Below, piece after piece: positions 15,962-28,816 of a DNA stretch of 64,000 nt. The notes beneath the pieces are model-generated. The model saw only the letters and a list, made by a program, of their open reading frames with translations, was not told the DNA's origin and did no database searches. The stretch's first letter is position 1. Every line of letters starts with the position of its first letter. A program made the position numbers and the translations under genes. The DNA lies in NCBI GenBank assembly GCA_028285145.1, contig JANQQC010000043.1, positions 1 to 64,000 of the forward strand, in the 5' to 3' direction. This DNA is from Hyphomonadaceae bacterium. GTDB lineage: Bacteria > Pseudomonadota > Alphaproteobacteria > Caulobacterales > Hyphomonadaceae.

Positions 15962-17446
15962 ATGTCGTCCATGTCTGACCAAGATAATGACAAAGACCTC
16001 GAGCAGGCCTTCCTGGCCACAGCCAGCCATGAGATCCGGACGCCGCTGAACGGTATTCTCGGAACGGTCTCGCTTTTGCTCGAAACAGACCTCGAGCCCG
16101 CCCAGCAGGAATATGTCGAAACCATTCGGGACAGCGGTGCGCGCCTGCTGGACCTCCTGAACAACGTCCTCGATTACGCGAAGCTCGATGCCGCCGGAAT
16201 TGAGCTTGAGCGTGAGGCTTTCGACCCCGGCGCTGTGGCGCGCGACGTCGTTGAGCTGCTGGCTCCGCGGGCCCATTCCGCCGGGCTCGACATCGCCATC
16301 CGGTTCGCGTCCGACGCGCCGCGCAGCGCAAAGGGAGACGCCGGGCGCATCCGCCAGATCCTCTTCAACCTTGTCGGCAATGCCTTGAAATTCGCTGAAA
16401 GCGGCGGCGTTCTTGTCGATGTCACCTCCTCTGAAAAAGGTGTCGCATATCGCGTGATCGATACAGGTCCTGGTATTCCGGATGCCGAACGCGAGCGCCT
16501 GTTCGACGCCTTCGCGCAGACCAACGCTGCAGACGCGCAGAAAGATGGCGGCGTTGGTCTCGGCCTCGCTATCGTTAAGCGCCTGTGTGACGCGCTTGGC
16601 GGAACGGTTACCATTACCGGTCAGCCTGAGATGGGAGCTGCATTTGAAGTGGATCTGCCGCTTGAGGAGGCAGATCCAGCACCGCCTCTGGCAACGCAAG
16701 TCTCAGCACGGATCGGGCTGGTTGGTCTACCACCCGCCACCGCGCTTGCCGTCTCAGCGACGCTGGCAAATAGCGGCTGCTCTCCCATCCTCATCGATGC
16801 AAAACGGCCCGGACGCCAGGATCTCGACGCAGCAATCGTCAGCGCTGATGCGCCGAAGCGGACCATTGCCCGCATGATCGAAAAGACCCGAACGCTGATC
16901 GCACTCCGGCCGGAAGACCGCGGCGCGATGGCAATGTTCCGGGAAATGGGCTCAGCCGGCTGGCTCGTCCGCCCCATCCGGCGGCAATCGCTTGTCGAGC
17001 GTATCGGACTGATCCTTTCAGGCGACGAGGCCATTGATGAAGATGAGGATGTGCAATCACTGGGCGCAGGGCACGTGCTGATTGCCGACGACAACCAAAT
17101 CAATGCCCTGATCGCACAACGCGCCTTGGAATCGGCTGGTTTTCGGACAAGGGTTGCCAATACGGGAAGCGAAGCGTTGGAGACAGCCTTGAATCAGGAG
17201 ACCTCACTGGTCCTGATGGATTTGCGGATGCCAGTCATGGATGGCTTCGAAGCCATGCGCCGGCTGCGCGCAGAAGGCTTTGAGGCACCCATCATCGCGA
17301 TCTCGGCGGAAATCACCCCGATCATTGAACGGCGTGCCCTCCAGGCCGGCGCGGATGCTGTCGCCGCCAAGCCGATCGAGGCGCAAACGCTACGCACCAT
17401 GGCCATGAAGTGGACGAATGCCGCCCGCCGGGCAGGCGCTGCGTGA
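15962..17446 (+). CDS. Soluble hybrid histidine kinase with pseudo-receiver and receiver domains (ShkA-like)
   Basis: A 494-aa cytoplasmic kinase without membrane segments or a sensor domain. Order: DHp with the phospho-acceptor His23 (ATASHEIRTPLNG), an ATP-binding domain (FNLVGNALKF, DTGPGIP, GVGLGLAIVKR), a degenerate receiver about 240-355 lacking a phosphorylatable Asp, and a full receiver from about 370 with DD and Asp420 in VLMDLRMPVMDG. This layout and length match Caulobacter ShkA, where c-di-GMP binds the first, pseudo-receiver domain. Residues I remember as ShkA ligand contacts (R324, Y338, P342, R344, S347) align here as R320, W334, P338, R340, S343. The DDR motif of the ShkA linker is not present; an acidic DEDED is nearby. 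A TTG at 15950 and ATG at 15971 are alternative starts. ampG overlaps its stop. Confidence 0.85.
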   Translation: MSSMSDQDNDKDLEQAFLATASHEIRTPLNGILGTVSLLLETDLEPAQQEYVETIRDSGARLLDLLNNVLDYAKLDAAGIELEREAFDPGAVARDVVELLAPRAHSAGLDIAIRFASDAPRSAKGDAGRIRQILFNLVGNALKFAESGGVLVDVTSSEKGVAYRVIDTGPGIPDAERERLFDAFAQTNAADAQKDGGVGLGLAIVKRLCDALGGTVTITGQPEMGAAFEVDLPLEEADPAPPLATQVSARIGLVGLPPATALAVSATLANSGCSPILIDAKRPGRQDLDAAIVSADAPKRTIARMIEKTRTLIALRPEDRGAMAMFREMGSAGWLVRPIRRQSLVERIGLILSGDEAIDEDEDVQSLGAGHVLIADDNQINALIAQRALESAGFRTRVANTGSEALETALNQETSLVLMDLRMPVMDGFEAMRRLRAEGFEAPIIAISAEITPIIERRALQAGADAVAAKPIEAQTLRTMAMKWTNAARRAGAA

Positions 17447-19217
17447 GCGAGGCGGTAGACGCAGGGGTTTCTGAGCCCAGAAGCTTCAGGGAAGCGCTTG
17501 CCCTCTTCGCCCAACCCAAAATCGCGATGATGTTAGTGCTGGGCTTTACGGCCGGGCTGCCCTTCCTGCTTTACTTCAGTACGCTGTCAGTCTGGCTGAA
17601 GGACAATCAGATAGATGAGGCGCTGATTGGCTTCTTCTCCTGGTTCGGACTCGCTTACTCATTCAAGTTTCTTTGGGCACCTCTGGTCGATCGGTTCGAC
17701 CCTCCCGGCCTGGCGAAAATCTTCGGTCGCCGCCGGGCGTGGATCTTCGTTGCGCAGATTGGTCTCGCTCTGGCCATGGTCGGCATCGGCTTCAGCAACC
17801 CGACGACCAGCCTAGGCGCAACTGCACTTTTCTCCTTCCTCATCGCATTCAGCTCGGCAACACAGGATATCGGCGTTGATGCCTGGCGCATTGAGGCCGC
17901 TGCCAACGACGACGAACAGGCGACGCTCGCCGCCGCTTATCAGTATGGTTACAAGGTGGGCATGGTGATCTCCGGCGGAGTCGCACTCGTCATTGCAGGC
18001 GTCGCCTCCTTCCCTATCGCCTACTGGACAATGGCGGCGACCATGGGGCTCGCGGCGCTTGTCTTCGCTGTATGGGATCGCAAGTACGGAATTCACGCGG
18101 CCGCAGCTGCCGGCGTGATCCTGCTGACGATCGGCCTGGCTTCCGCCTTCGATGCATTCTCCTCCATTATGGTAGCGGACTCAGTCGCGGCGAAACTGAC
18201 ACAATGGGCCGGTTGGCTCTTCTACGCTGTTGCGGCAGTCGCTTCGGTCGCTTTCGTTGCAGCCATTACCATGGCGCTGCGAGACCGACCGAAAGGCTCG
18301 ACCTTCTCTCTTGGTGGGCTCTTGACCGGTATCGGCTTCGCCATCGCGGCATTTGCCAGCATTGCGCTGATCGCGGCAGGTCTGGGTCTTGCCCTGCCAC
18401 GACTGTTTGGGGCGCTTAACATGGAGCCAAGCCGCGGGCAGATCGCTCAATGGGCAATATATATCGCTGCCGCGCCCATAGTGCTTTGTGCGATCGCCAT
18501 CCCATTCATCCGCAGGCTGACGCCTGACGCGTCACAATTGCGCAATCCGACGCTCGCGCCGTTCCTTGATTTCTTCTGGCGCCATGGATGGGTCGCGCTG
18601 CTAATTCTTCTCTTCGTCTCGACCTATCGGCTAAGCGACATCGTGATGGGCGTCATGGCCAAACCCGCCTACACGCATATGGGCTACTCGCCCGCCGACA
18701 TTGGCGTCGTCAGTGGAACCTACGGTCCATGGATCATTTTTGTCGGCGTTGCGCTGGCAGGGTTTTCAGCGCTGAAGCTTGGTTTGCGGACATCGCTCAT
18801 AATAGGAGCCGTCGTGTCCGTGATGGGCAATGTGATATTCGCCTGGCTTGTTAACCAGCCCTCCGACTCCCTTCTTCCGCTCTTCATTGCCGTGACGGCG
18901 GACAATATCGCGGGCGGCTATGCCGGGACTGTATTTGTGGCCTTCATGTCTACTATGGTCTCGAAGTCATTCGCAGGCACTCAATATGCTATCTTCAGCT
19001 CAATCTACTCCCTCGGGCCCAAACTGGTGGCCGGCACTTCCGGAGTCATGGTTCTCGCCTTTAGTGGTGGCACTTCGGCGTCGGTTGAAGGCTACTCGCA
19101 ATTCTTCCTCGTCGCCGCCGCAATGGGCCTTCCGGCCATTGTGCTCGCTGCACTCGCAGGCCAAATGAAACCCGACCGGGAAAGCGTGCTGAAAACCAGT
19201 TCGAGCTCGGCTATCGC

Positions 19218-19221
<4 letters not shown>
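17443..19221 (+). CDS. ampG: AmpG family muropeptide permease (MFS)
   Basis: AmpG imports GlcNAc-anhydroMurNAc peptides from the periplasm for cell-wall recycling. This 592-aa protein has about 14 hydrophobic segments and the N-terminal family signature (LGFTAGLPFLLYFSTLSVWLK, DNQIDEALIGFFSW, FKFLWAPLVDR, SSATQDIGVDAWRIE, AAYQYGYKVGM). A longer insertion between helices in the middle (about 215-330) is usual for large AmpG proteins of alphaproteobacteria. The start is GTG 17443, overlapping the kinase stop (GTGA); translation is coupled to the kinase gene, an unusual pairing without an obvious functional reason. The 3' end overlaps maeB (opposite strand) by 4 nt. Confidence 0.88.
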
Positions 19222-21506
<2,285 letters not shown>

Positions 21507-21584
21507 GAGGGCGGGCCTTGGACCGGAGAGAGATGAGAAAGGCGGCGACCCTATGCCTGAGCGCTCGCCGCTACAACCCCGATT

Positions 21585-21605
21585 GAAAGCGGCAGCTGCC
21601 CTTTC
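21585..21605. repeat. Operator-like imperfect palindrome between maeB and mutS
   Basis: GAAAG at 21585-21589 pairs with CTTTC at 21601-21605, and the perfect 10-bp palindrome GGCAGCTGCC fills 21591-21600, with C21590 unpaired. Together this gives an almost complete 21-bp inverted repeat in the divergent maeB/mutS promoter region, about 35 bp before the mutS start. It could be a repressor operator; I do not recognise the motif. Confidence 0.4.
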
Positions 21606-21638
21606 GAATCTCCCGCCCCGGCGCTAGCTTGCGCCGCA

Positions 21639-24329
21639 ATGGCCGACGGCTCTCCCTCCCCTGCACCTGCTGCCAAAGCGCCTACACCGTTCATGGCGCA
21701 ATATCTTGAGATCAAGGCGGAACATCCCGACGCCCTGCTCTTCTTCAGGATGGGCGATTTCTATGAGCTGTTTTTCGAGGATGCAGTAGATGCAGCCGGG
21801 ATTCTCGACATCACGCTAACCGCGCGCGGCGAGCATAGTGGCAAACCGATTCCCATGGCCGGCGTGCCTTATCATGCCGCCGAAGGATACCTGGCCCGGT
21901 TGATCAAATCCGGGCGTCGGGTTGCCGTCTGCGAGCAGCTGGAGAGTCCAGCGGAGGCAAAGAAGCGCGGATCAAAATCTGTTGTCGCGCGCGGGATCGT
22001 GCGCATCGTGACGCCGGGAACGATCACCGAAGAGGCGATCCTTCCAGCACGGCGCGAGCAGATGCTGGCGGCGATCGGATTTGCAAAAGGCGGAGCGGAG
22101 GCCGGCCTTGCCCTTTGCGACATCTCGACGGGGGCCTTCGAAATTGTGCCTTTGGCTCCTGAAAGCCTCGGCGAAGCGTTGGCGGCAGCCCCCGTCAACG
22201 AACTCATCCTGACAGAGTCAGACCTGCAGCGTCCCCTGCTCTCAACCGCTCTTGAAAGCCTGACCGCGCCGACAACACCGCGCCCGGACCGATGCGCGGG
22301 CGTCAAAGCCGGCGAGCGACTTCTCAAAGAGGCCTTCGATGTGAAGGCACTTGATGCGTTTGGCAGCTTCGCGAAAGCGGAGCTCTCAGCCTGCGCCCTG
22401 CTGCTCGACTATCTCAAACTGACCCAGGCAGGAGGGGAAATTCAGCTGAACCCGCCGAGACGGCCAAGAGCTGGAGCCGTCCTTCAGATCGACCCAGCCA
22501 CACGTGCCAGCCTCGAGATAGATCAGTCTATGACTGGCGAGAGAAGCGGGTCGCTGCTCGCGACAGTGGACCGTACGCTGACGGCACCCGGGGCGCGTTT
22601 GCTCGCGGATCGCATCACCAGGCCATCGACGGACAGCAGCGAGATCTCAGCCCGTCATGATGCCCTTGCATGGTTTCTCGACGATCCGGGCCTGCTGGAC
22701 GATTGCCGGCAAGCGCTCAGACAGACACCGGATTTGGAACGCGCGCGGGGGCGGCTACGACTCGGGCGTGGAGGGCCACGCGACCTGGCTGCAATCGGAA
22801 ACGCGCTGAAACAGGGCGAGACGATCGCCACCGGCCTCGCGGGCCGGATGACAGCACCTCCGGCTCTTATCGAAGCCGCCTGTACCGCTCTGACACTGAT
22901 AAAAGAGCCGGAACTGGGGGCGTATGCCGTAGATCTGTCTCGCGCGCTGAAAGAAGATCTGCCGGCTCTGGCCCGAGATGGCGGCTTCGTAGCGGAAGGT
23001 TGGGATCCGCCGCTGGACGAAGTCAGAGCGCTTCGCGAAGACAGCCGCAAGATCATCGCGGCGCTCCAGCAGGACTATATCGATCAGACCGGCATTTCGG
23101 GCCTGAAGATCAAGTTCAACAATGTGCTCGGCTACTTCATCGATGTCCCAGCACGGCATGCCGATCCGCTGATGAAAACCCCACTCAGCGAGACGTTCAT
23201 CCACCGGCAGACCCTTGCGAACAATGTCCGCTTTTCAACGGAAGAACTGTCTACGCTCGCTGGGCGTATTTCGCGGGCTGAGGACGAAGCCAAAGGCCGC
23301 GAGCTCGCGATCTTCGACGACCTGACGGGTCGTCTTGAAGGGCTTGCCGCACCACTGACAGCTGCTGCGGCGGCGCTCGCCGAGATAGATGTAGCAACGG
23401 GCGGCGCTGTCTGGGCAGATGAGGTTGGCGCGGTCCGCCCCGATCTCGTCGCTGAACCGGTTTTCGCTGCCGACGGCCTGCGCCACCCCGTCGTAGAGGC
23501 CGCTCTGAAGTCTGATGGTGCTGGGTTTACCTCCAACGCGCTATCCCTTGATGCCTTTGGAAAGACAGCTCCAAGGCTGTTGCTGGTGACTGGCCCCAAC
23601 ATGGCAGGCAAATCGACTTATCTGCGACAGGCCGCGCTGGCGGTGATCCTTGCACAGGCGGGCTGTTATGTACCTGCCCGATCGCTAACGATCGGACTTG
23701 CGGACCGGGTATTCTCGCGCGTCGGAGCATCTGACGATCTGGCACGGGGGCGATCGACCTTCATGGTGGAAATGGTTGAGACCGCCGCCATTCTCAACCA
23801 GGCGACCGAGAAGAGCTTTGTCATCATGGATGAGGTCGGTCGCGGAACGTCGACCTATGACGGGCTTGCGATCGCCTGGGCAGCAGTTGAACATCTTCAC
23901 AACATTAATGGCCCGCGCACACTCTTCGCCACTCACTATCATGAGCTGACGGGTCTGGCAGACGAGCTGGACGCCGCCGCTAATGCGAGCCTGCGGGCCA
24001 AGGAATGGAAAAATGATCTCGTTTTCCTTCACGAGGTGCAGCCCGGACCCGCCGACAAGTCTTACGGCGTCCAGGTGGCGCGCATGGCCGGCCTCCCGAA
24101 AGAAGCCGTGAGGCGTGCGAACCAGTTGCTAAAACAGCTCGAGGCCGATCCCAGCGCGCCGGAAAACCTGCCATTGTTTGCTGCCGCGCCCATGCAGGAC
24201 AGCGCACCGCCGGATCGGACATCGTCCGCTCACAAGGCGCTTTTGGACGCGATTGACCCAGATGCGCTGACGCCCAGGGAAGCGCTTGACCTGATCTATC
24301 AGCTGAAATCCCTGAAGGATGAGGCCTGA
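21639..24329 (+). CDS. mutS: DNA mismatch repair protein MutS
   Basis: MutS binds mismatches as a dimer and starts repair. The 896-aa sequence shows all domains: the mismatch-recognition domain with [20 protein letters not shown] ([11 protein letters not shown] follows, containing the F-x-E type contact region), connector, core/lever ([24 protein letters not shown]), clamp, and the ATPase with Walker [14 protein letters not shown] near residue 652, [28 protein letters not shown] and [10 protein letters not shown]. The C-terminal end carries the conserved [16 protein letters not shown]. The gene diverges from maeB and is followed directly by glnD. Confidence 0.97.
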   Translation: MADGSPSPAPAAKAPTPFMAQYLEIKAEHPDALLFFRMGDFYELFFEDAVDAAGILDITLTARGEHSGKPIPMAGVPYHAAEGYLARLIKSGRRVAVCEQLESPAEAKKRGSKSVVARGIVRIVTPGTITEEAILPARREQMLAAIGFAKGGAEAGLALCDISTGAFEIVPLAPESLGEALAAAPVNELILTESDLQRPLLSTALESLTAPTTPRPDRCAGVKAGERLLKEAFDVKALDAFGSFAKAELSACALLLDYLKLTQAGGEIQLNPPRRPRAGAVLQIDPATRASLEIDQSMTGERSGSLLATVDRTLTAPGARLLADRITRPSTDSSEISARHDALAWFLDDPGLLDDCRQALRQTPDLERARGRLRLGRGGPRDLAAIGNALKQGETIATGLAGRMTAPPALIEAACTALTLIKEPELGAYAVDLSRALKEDLPALARDGGFVAEGWDPPLDEVRALREDSRKIIAALQQDYIDQTGISGLKIKFNNVLGYFIDVPARHADPLMKTPLSETFIHRQTLANNVRFSTEELSTLAGRISRAEDEAKGRELAIFDDLTGRLEGLAAPLTAAAAALAEIDVATGGAVWADEVGAVRPDLVAEPVFAADGLRHPVVEAALKSDGAGFTSNALSLDAFGKTAPRLLLVTGPNMAGKSTYLRQAALAVILAQAGCYVPARSLTIGLADRVFSRVGASDDLARGRSTFMVEMVETAAILNQATEKSFVIMDEVGRGTSTYDGLAIAWAAVEHLHNINGPRTLFATHYHELTGLADELDAAANASLRAKEWKNDLVFLHEVQPGPADKSYGVQVARMAGLPKEAVRRANQLLKQLEADPSAPENLPLFAAAPMQDSAPPDRTSSAHKALLDAIDPDALTPREALDLIYQLKSLKDEA

Positions 24330-24360
24330 CGCAGGCGCTCGAACCGGTTTACAAGCAGAT

Positions 24361-27195
24361 ATGAGTGAAAATGCCCCAACCCTCGTCGAGGCCCGCCGTC
24401 CCGTTAGTCGCAAACCCGGCAAATGGCGGATCGCCAATATTATCGACGGCCGCTCGCTGCGTGTGAACCTCACCGCCGTTGCCATGGACAATCTGGGGGA
24501 TGATCAGGCCGCTCGGGCGAGAATGCTGGACCTTTTGCACGGCGCTCTGTTCCGTGGACGGTTGATCGCGCAGGAACGTCTTCAGCAAGGCGCGGATGGT
24601 CTTGATACGGCCCGGTTGCTGGCGGCGGTTCAGGATGAGGTGATCAGCGCCCTGTTCGATTTCACGACCGTTCACGTCTTCCGCGCACGCAATCCTACCG
24701 ATGGCGAACGCCTCGCGGTTGCAGCGACAGGCGGTTATGGCCGCGGCGTGCTGGCCCCCTCCTCCGACATTGATCTGCTTTTCCTGCGCTCTTACAAGGC
24801 AAGTGCCCACACCGAGAGCGTGGTCGAGTATATCCTCTATGCTCTCTGGGATATGGGCCTGAAGGTCGGTCATGCCTTCCGCACCCCTCAGGAATGCGCC
24901 CGGCTCGCGAACAGCGATGTCACGATCAAGACGTCCCTGCTTGATGCCCGCTACATCGCCGGCGATCGCAAGCTTTACGACAAGGCCGGCGCGACCTTCC
25001 AGAAGGAGGCGGTGTCCGGCAAGGATGCCCAGTTCATCGCCGACAAGCTGGCCGAGCGCGACCGCCGCCATGCTAGGCAGGGCGATGCCCGCTATGTGGT
25101 CGAGCCCAATGTGAAAGAGGGCAAGGGCGGCCTGCGCGACCTGCAGACGCTCTACTGGATCACCAAGCACATCTATGGCGGCGACACGTTGGAAGATGTT
25201 ATGAAAACGGGTGGATTCACCCCGCACGAATATCAGGTGTTCATACGCGCCGCTCGGTTCCTCTGGACGGTACGCTGCCATCTCCACTACATTACAGGTC
25301 GCCCAGAAGAACGGCTGAGCTTCGATCTGCAGCCCGAAATCGCGGACCGGATGAGCTATCTCGACCGGACGGGACAACTCGGCGTGGAGCGTTTCATGAA
25401 ACGCTACTTCCTTGCCGCAAAAGATGTCGGCGGGCTGACGCGCATCTTATCTGCAAAACTGGAAGCTGATCAGAAAAAGAAACCTGAAGGCCTACGCCGC
25501 CTGCTTCCAACGGCATCCGCAAAGCCGTTTGCCGACAGCGATTTCTGCGAAGATACGGGCCGCATTGCGATCTCCGATGACGACCTGTTCGACCGGAAGC
25601 CAGAGGCCATGCTTGAGCTCTTTGTCGAGGCGGATCGGCGCGAACTCGACGTCCACCCAGACGCCCTGACTAGCGCAACGCGTCATCTCAAGCGCATCAA
25701 CGCAGACGTTCGCAAAGAAGAAACCGCCCGCACCGCCTTCATGGACGCGCTCCTCAGCAGCAAGCGCCCCGGGCCGACGCTCAAACGAATGAATGAAGCC
25801 GGTGTGCTTGGCCGGTTCGTACCCGAATTCGGGGCGATCGTCGCCCAGACCCAGTTCAACATGTATCACTACTATACGGTGGACGAGCACACGCTCCGTG
25901 CCGTTGAAGTGATTTCTGATATCGAACACGGGCGGACAGATGATCACCGCCTTGCAACCTCGATCTTCCCCGACATTGAAGGCCGGCGGGCGCTCTATCT
26001 CGCCATGCTGCTGCACGATACGGGGAAAGGTCTGGGCGATCAGCAAATCGAGGGCATGAAAACGGCCCGTCGCGCTTGCCGTCGTCTTGGTCTTGGAAAG
26101 GCCGAGACGGAGCTGGTCGCCTGGCTTGTCGGCAATCATCTGGAGATGAGTGAGACCGCGCAAAAGCGGGACATCTCAGACCCGCGGACGGTTGCGAAGT
26201 TTACCGAACTGGTTGGCTCGCTTGAGCGCCTGCGCCTCCTCTATGTGCTGACCATCGCCGATATCTGCGCAGTGGGGCCGAATGTCTGGAATGGCTGGAA
26301 GGGTCAGCTGCTGGCCGATCTCTATCATGGTACGGCGGCGGCTTTGCGAGGCGGCCGGACCAGCGAGGGAGCCATCGCCGCCGAGCAAGCTGCGCGGGCA
26401 GAGCAAAGAAAAGCCGAGCTCGAAGAACGGATCGGCACCATTCCGCCCGTCCTGGAAGACATGGAGCGGGCCTACTGGGCTGGCTTCGATGTCGACGAGC
26501 TGGAACACCATGCTGAGCTTGTACAGGGCGATGAGACCAACAAGGTTGATACCATTGTTCGAAGTGATGGTGGTGGGACCGCGCTGCTGGCGACAGGTGA
26601 TGACCGGGTTGGATTGTTCGCCTCGTTCGCAGGAGCGATCGCAAGCGAAGGCGCGAACATCGTCTCGGCTCAAGCATTCACGGCAAAGAGTGGCCGCATC
26701 CTCGACATCTTCATGCTTCAGGACGATCAGGGAGACGCTTTCGCCGGGGACGATGAGCGTCGCCGGGACCGATTGGAGCAGGCTGTATTGAAGGCTATGA
26801 GTGAGGATGTCGCGCCGCCGAAGGGGTCTACAGATCGCAATCGGCGCGAAGCAGCATTTCTGGTCCGTCCACAGGTTCAGATTCATGACGACGTCTCGGC
26901 CGACGCCACGGTTATTGACGTTACCGCGCGCGACCGTCCGGGCCTCCTTTGCGACATCTCAAGTGTTCTTGCTCAATCGGGTCTCTCTATTCGCTCCGCC
27001 CATGTGGCCTCCTATGGCGAGCGGGTGTTTGATGCGTTCTATGTCGAGGCCGAGAATGGTGAGGCCCTGCCCGAGGGCGACGCGCGAGACGCGCTGCGAC
27101 AACGTTTGCTAGGCGCGCTTGGCCGGGACGAGCCGAATGCACCTGTCACTCCTGCCCGCGCGCTGCGGCGTGCCCGGTCCGCTGACAGCTTCTGA
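24361..27195 (+). CDS. glnD: GlnD, bifunctional [protein-PII] uridylyltransferase/uridylyl-removing enzyme
   Basis: GlnD senses glutamine and uridylylates or deuridylylates PII proteins to control nitrogen metabolism. The 944-aa protein has the nucleotidyltransferase motif GGYGRGVLAPSSDIDLLFL near residue 124, the PII-uridylyltransferase segment VKEGKGGLRDLQTLYW, an HD hydrolase domain (MLLHDTGKG near 550; GNHLEMSETAQKRDI), and two C-terminal ACT domains (about 740-810 and 850-925; DRVGLFASFAGAIASEGANI, DRPGLLCDISSVLAQSGLSI) that bind glutamine. ATG 24361 is preferred; another in-frame ATG at 24319 overlaps the mutS end. mutS-glnD-murJ is a common alphaproteobacterial order. Confidence 0.95.
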   Translation: MSENAPTLVEARRPVSRKPGKWRIANIIDGRSLRVNLTAVAMDNLGDDQAARARMLDLLHGALFRGRLIAQERLQQGADGLDTARLLAAVQDEVISALFDFTTVHVFRARNPTDGERLAVAATGGYGRGVLAPSSDIDLLFLRSYKASAHTESVVEYILYALWDMGLKVGHAFRTPQECARLANSDVTIKTSLLDARYIAGDRKLYDKAGATFQKEAVSGKDAQFIADKLAERDRRHARQGDARYVVEPNVKEGKGGLRDLQTLYWITKHIYGGDTLEDVMKTGGFTPHEYQVFIRAARFLWTVRCHLHYITGRPEERLSFDLQPEIADRMSYLDRTGQLGVERFMKRYFLAAKDVGGLTRILSAKLEADQKKKPEGLRRLLPTASAKPFADSDFCEDTGRIAISDDDLFDRKPEAMLELFVEADRRELDVHPDALTSATRHLKRINADVRKEETARTAFMDALLSSKRPGPTLKRMNEAGVLGRFVPEFGAIVAQTQFNMYHYYTVDEHTLRAVEVISDIEHGRTDDHRLATSIFPDIEGRRALYLAMLLHDTGKGLGDQQIEGMKTARRACRRLGLGKAETELVAWLVGNHLEMSETAQKRDISDPRTVAKFTELVGSLERLRLLYVLTIADICAVGPNVWNGWKGQLLADLYHGTAAALRGGRTSEGAIAAEQAARAEQRKAELEERIGTIPPVLEDMERAYWAGFDVDELEHHAELVQGDETNKVDTIVRSDGGGTALLATGDDRVGLFASFAGAIASEGANIVSAQAFTAKSGRILDIFMLQDDQGDAFAGDDERRRDRLEQAVLKAMSEDVAPPKGSTDRNRREAAFLVRPQVQIHDDVSADATVIDVTARDRPGLLCDISSVLAQSGLSIRSAHVASYGERVFDAFYVEAENGEALPEGDARDALRQRLLGALGRDEPNAPVTPARALRRARSADSF

Positions 27196-27202
27196 CGCCG
27201 GG

Positions 27203-28774
27203 ATGAGCCTTCTCCGAAACACATTCGTTCAATCCAGCCTCACGCTGGTCAGCCGGGTGTTGGGCTTTGTTCGCGATGTTTTGATTGTTGCCAAAATCGG
27301 GGCGGGGCCAGTCGGAGATGCCTTCGTCACGGCACTGATGTTTCCCAATCTGTTCCGGCGCATCTTTGCAGAAGGGGCCTTCTCTCAGGCATTCGTCCCT
27401 GCGTACGCTCGCACACTGGAGGCTGAAGGGAGCGAAGCAGCTGAGCGCCTCGCGCAGGAAACGCTCAGGGGCCTGTTTGCGCTCACCGCCGGTCTCGTAA
27501 TCGTCGCGCAGATCGCGATGCCCTGGATCATGAGGGTGATTCACGGGGGCTATATCGACGATCCCGTGAACTTCCCGTTCGCCATTTTGCTGACCCAGAT
27601 CACCATGCCTTATCTGGCCTTCATGGCGATGTCGGCGCTGTTTTCAGGCGTTCTGAACTCCGGCGGCCGTTTCGTGTTCTCGGCAGGTGCACCCACCCTG
27701 CTGAATCTATGCCTCATCGGGGCTGCCTTTCTGGGAGACGATCCGCGGCACACAGCCACCATTGCCTCATGGGCTGTTCTCGTGTCCGGGCTCCTTCAGG
27801 CCTCGCTCCTATGGTGGGGGGTTTCCCGGCAAAGAGTTCGCCTTGCTTTCGGGATGCCTCGGATCACGCCGGGCCTGAAAAAGATCACGGCGCTGGCCGT
27901 GCCCGGCGTCATTGCGGCTTCTGGCGTCCAGATCAACATTCTGGTCAGTCAGGCGTTGGCGAGCTTTGAGACGGGCGCGAAGTCCTGGCTGTTTTACGCT
28001 GACCGCCTTTACCAATTACCCCTGGGTCTTGTCGGCGTGGCTGTCGGTGTTGCGATCCTTCCACGCCTCGCTCGCGCCGCGCGAAGCGAAGACACGATCG
28101 GCGGCGCACGCCTCATGGATGACGGTATCGGCCTTGCGATGGCACTCACGATCCCTGCGGCTGCCGCGCTGATGGTCGCGCCTTCTTACCTGATCGATGG
28201 GCTCTATGCGCGCGGGGCGTTTACGAACACGGACGCCGTGCAGGCCGGCCGCGCGCTTATTCATTACGGCTGGGGCGTGCCGGCTTTCGTTCTGATCAAG
28301 GTGCTGGCCCCAGCCTTCTTCGCCCGTGAAGATACCAAGACACCCATGCGGTTCGCACTGATCTCTGTGGCGGTGAATACTGTTCTGGGAGCAAGCCTTT
28401 TTTTCTGGCTGCGGAGTCAGGGTGCTGCCGGTTTTCCGGGTCTTGCTATCGCGACAAGCATAGCAGCCTGGGTAAATGCGGGGCTGCTCTTTATCGCGCT
28501 TCAAGCCCGTGGCTGGTACCACCCCGGTGGACGCCTCATCACGCGCATGCTCGGCGTAACAGCGGCAAGTTTCACTATGGCCGTCGCATTGGCATTCATG
28601 TTGCGGGAGCGCATCCGCCTTGAGGCTCTGGTGATGGGCGATGGACTGACAGACGTCGCAGCTTTCATCGTGACCGGCGGCGGCATCTACGCCATAGCCG
28701 CTATCTTGTTTGGCGCTGTTCGGCCGAGCGACTTCAAGGCCCTCTTGCAGCGCGCCCCTCAAAACCAAAGCTGA
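27203..28774 (+). CDS. murJ: MurJ (MviN), lipid II flippase
   Basis: MurJ moves lipid II across the inner membrane for peptidoglycan synthesis. The 523-aa protein has about 14 membrane helices. Family hallmarks are at the N-terminus (SSLTLVSRVLGFVRDVLIV, GDAFVTALMFPNLFRRIFAEGAF split in two: GDAFVTALMFPNLFRR and IFAEGAFSQAFVPAYA) and in the middle (FYADRLYQLPLGLVGVAVG, ILPRLAR). The start ATG 27203 (MSLLRNTFVQ) lies 7 nt after the glnD stop; earlier in-frame ATG codons overlap glnD and give a non-family N-terminus. Confidence 0.95.
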   Translation: MSLLRNTFVQSSLTLVSRVLGFVRDVLIVAKIGAGPVGDAFVTALMFPNLFRRIFAEGAFSQAFVPAYARTLEAEGSEAAERLAQETLRGLFALTAGLVIVAQIAMPWIMRVIHGGYIDDPVNFPFAILLTQITMPYLAFMAMSALFSGVLNSGGRFVFSAGAPTLLNLCLIGAAFLGDDPRHTATIASWAVLVSGLLQASLLWWGVSRQRVRLAFGMPRITPGLKKITALAVPGVIAASGVQINILVSQALASFETGAKSWLFYADRLYQLPLGLVGVAVGVAILPRLARAARSEDTIGGARLMDDGIGLAMALTIPAAAALMVAPSYLIDGLYARGAFTNTDAVQAGRALIHYGWGVPAFVLIKVLAPAFFAREDTKTPMRFALISVAVNTVLGASLFFWLRSQGAAGFPGLAIATSIAAWVNAGLLFIALQARGWYHPGGRLITRMLGVTAASFTMAVALAFMLRERIRLEALVMGDGLTDVAAFIVTGGGIYAIAAILFGAVRPSDFKALLQRAPQNQS

Positions 28775-28816
28775 AACGGCATTGCACGTAGCGGGGAATA
28801 GGTTATTCCGCCCGCC

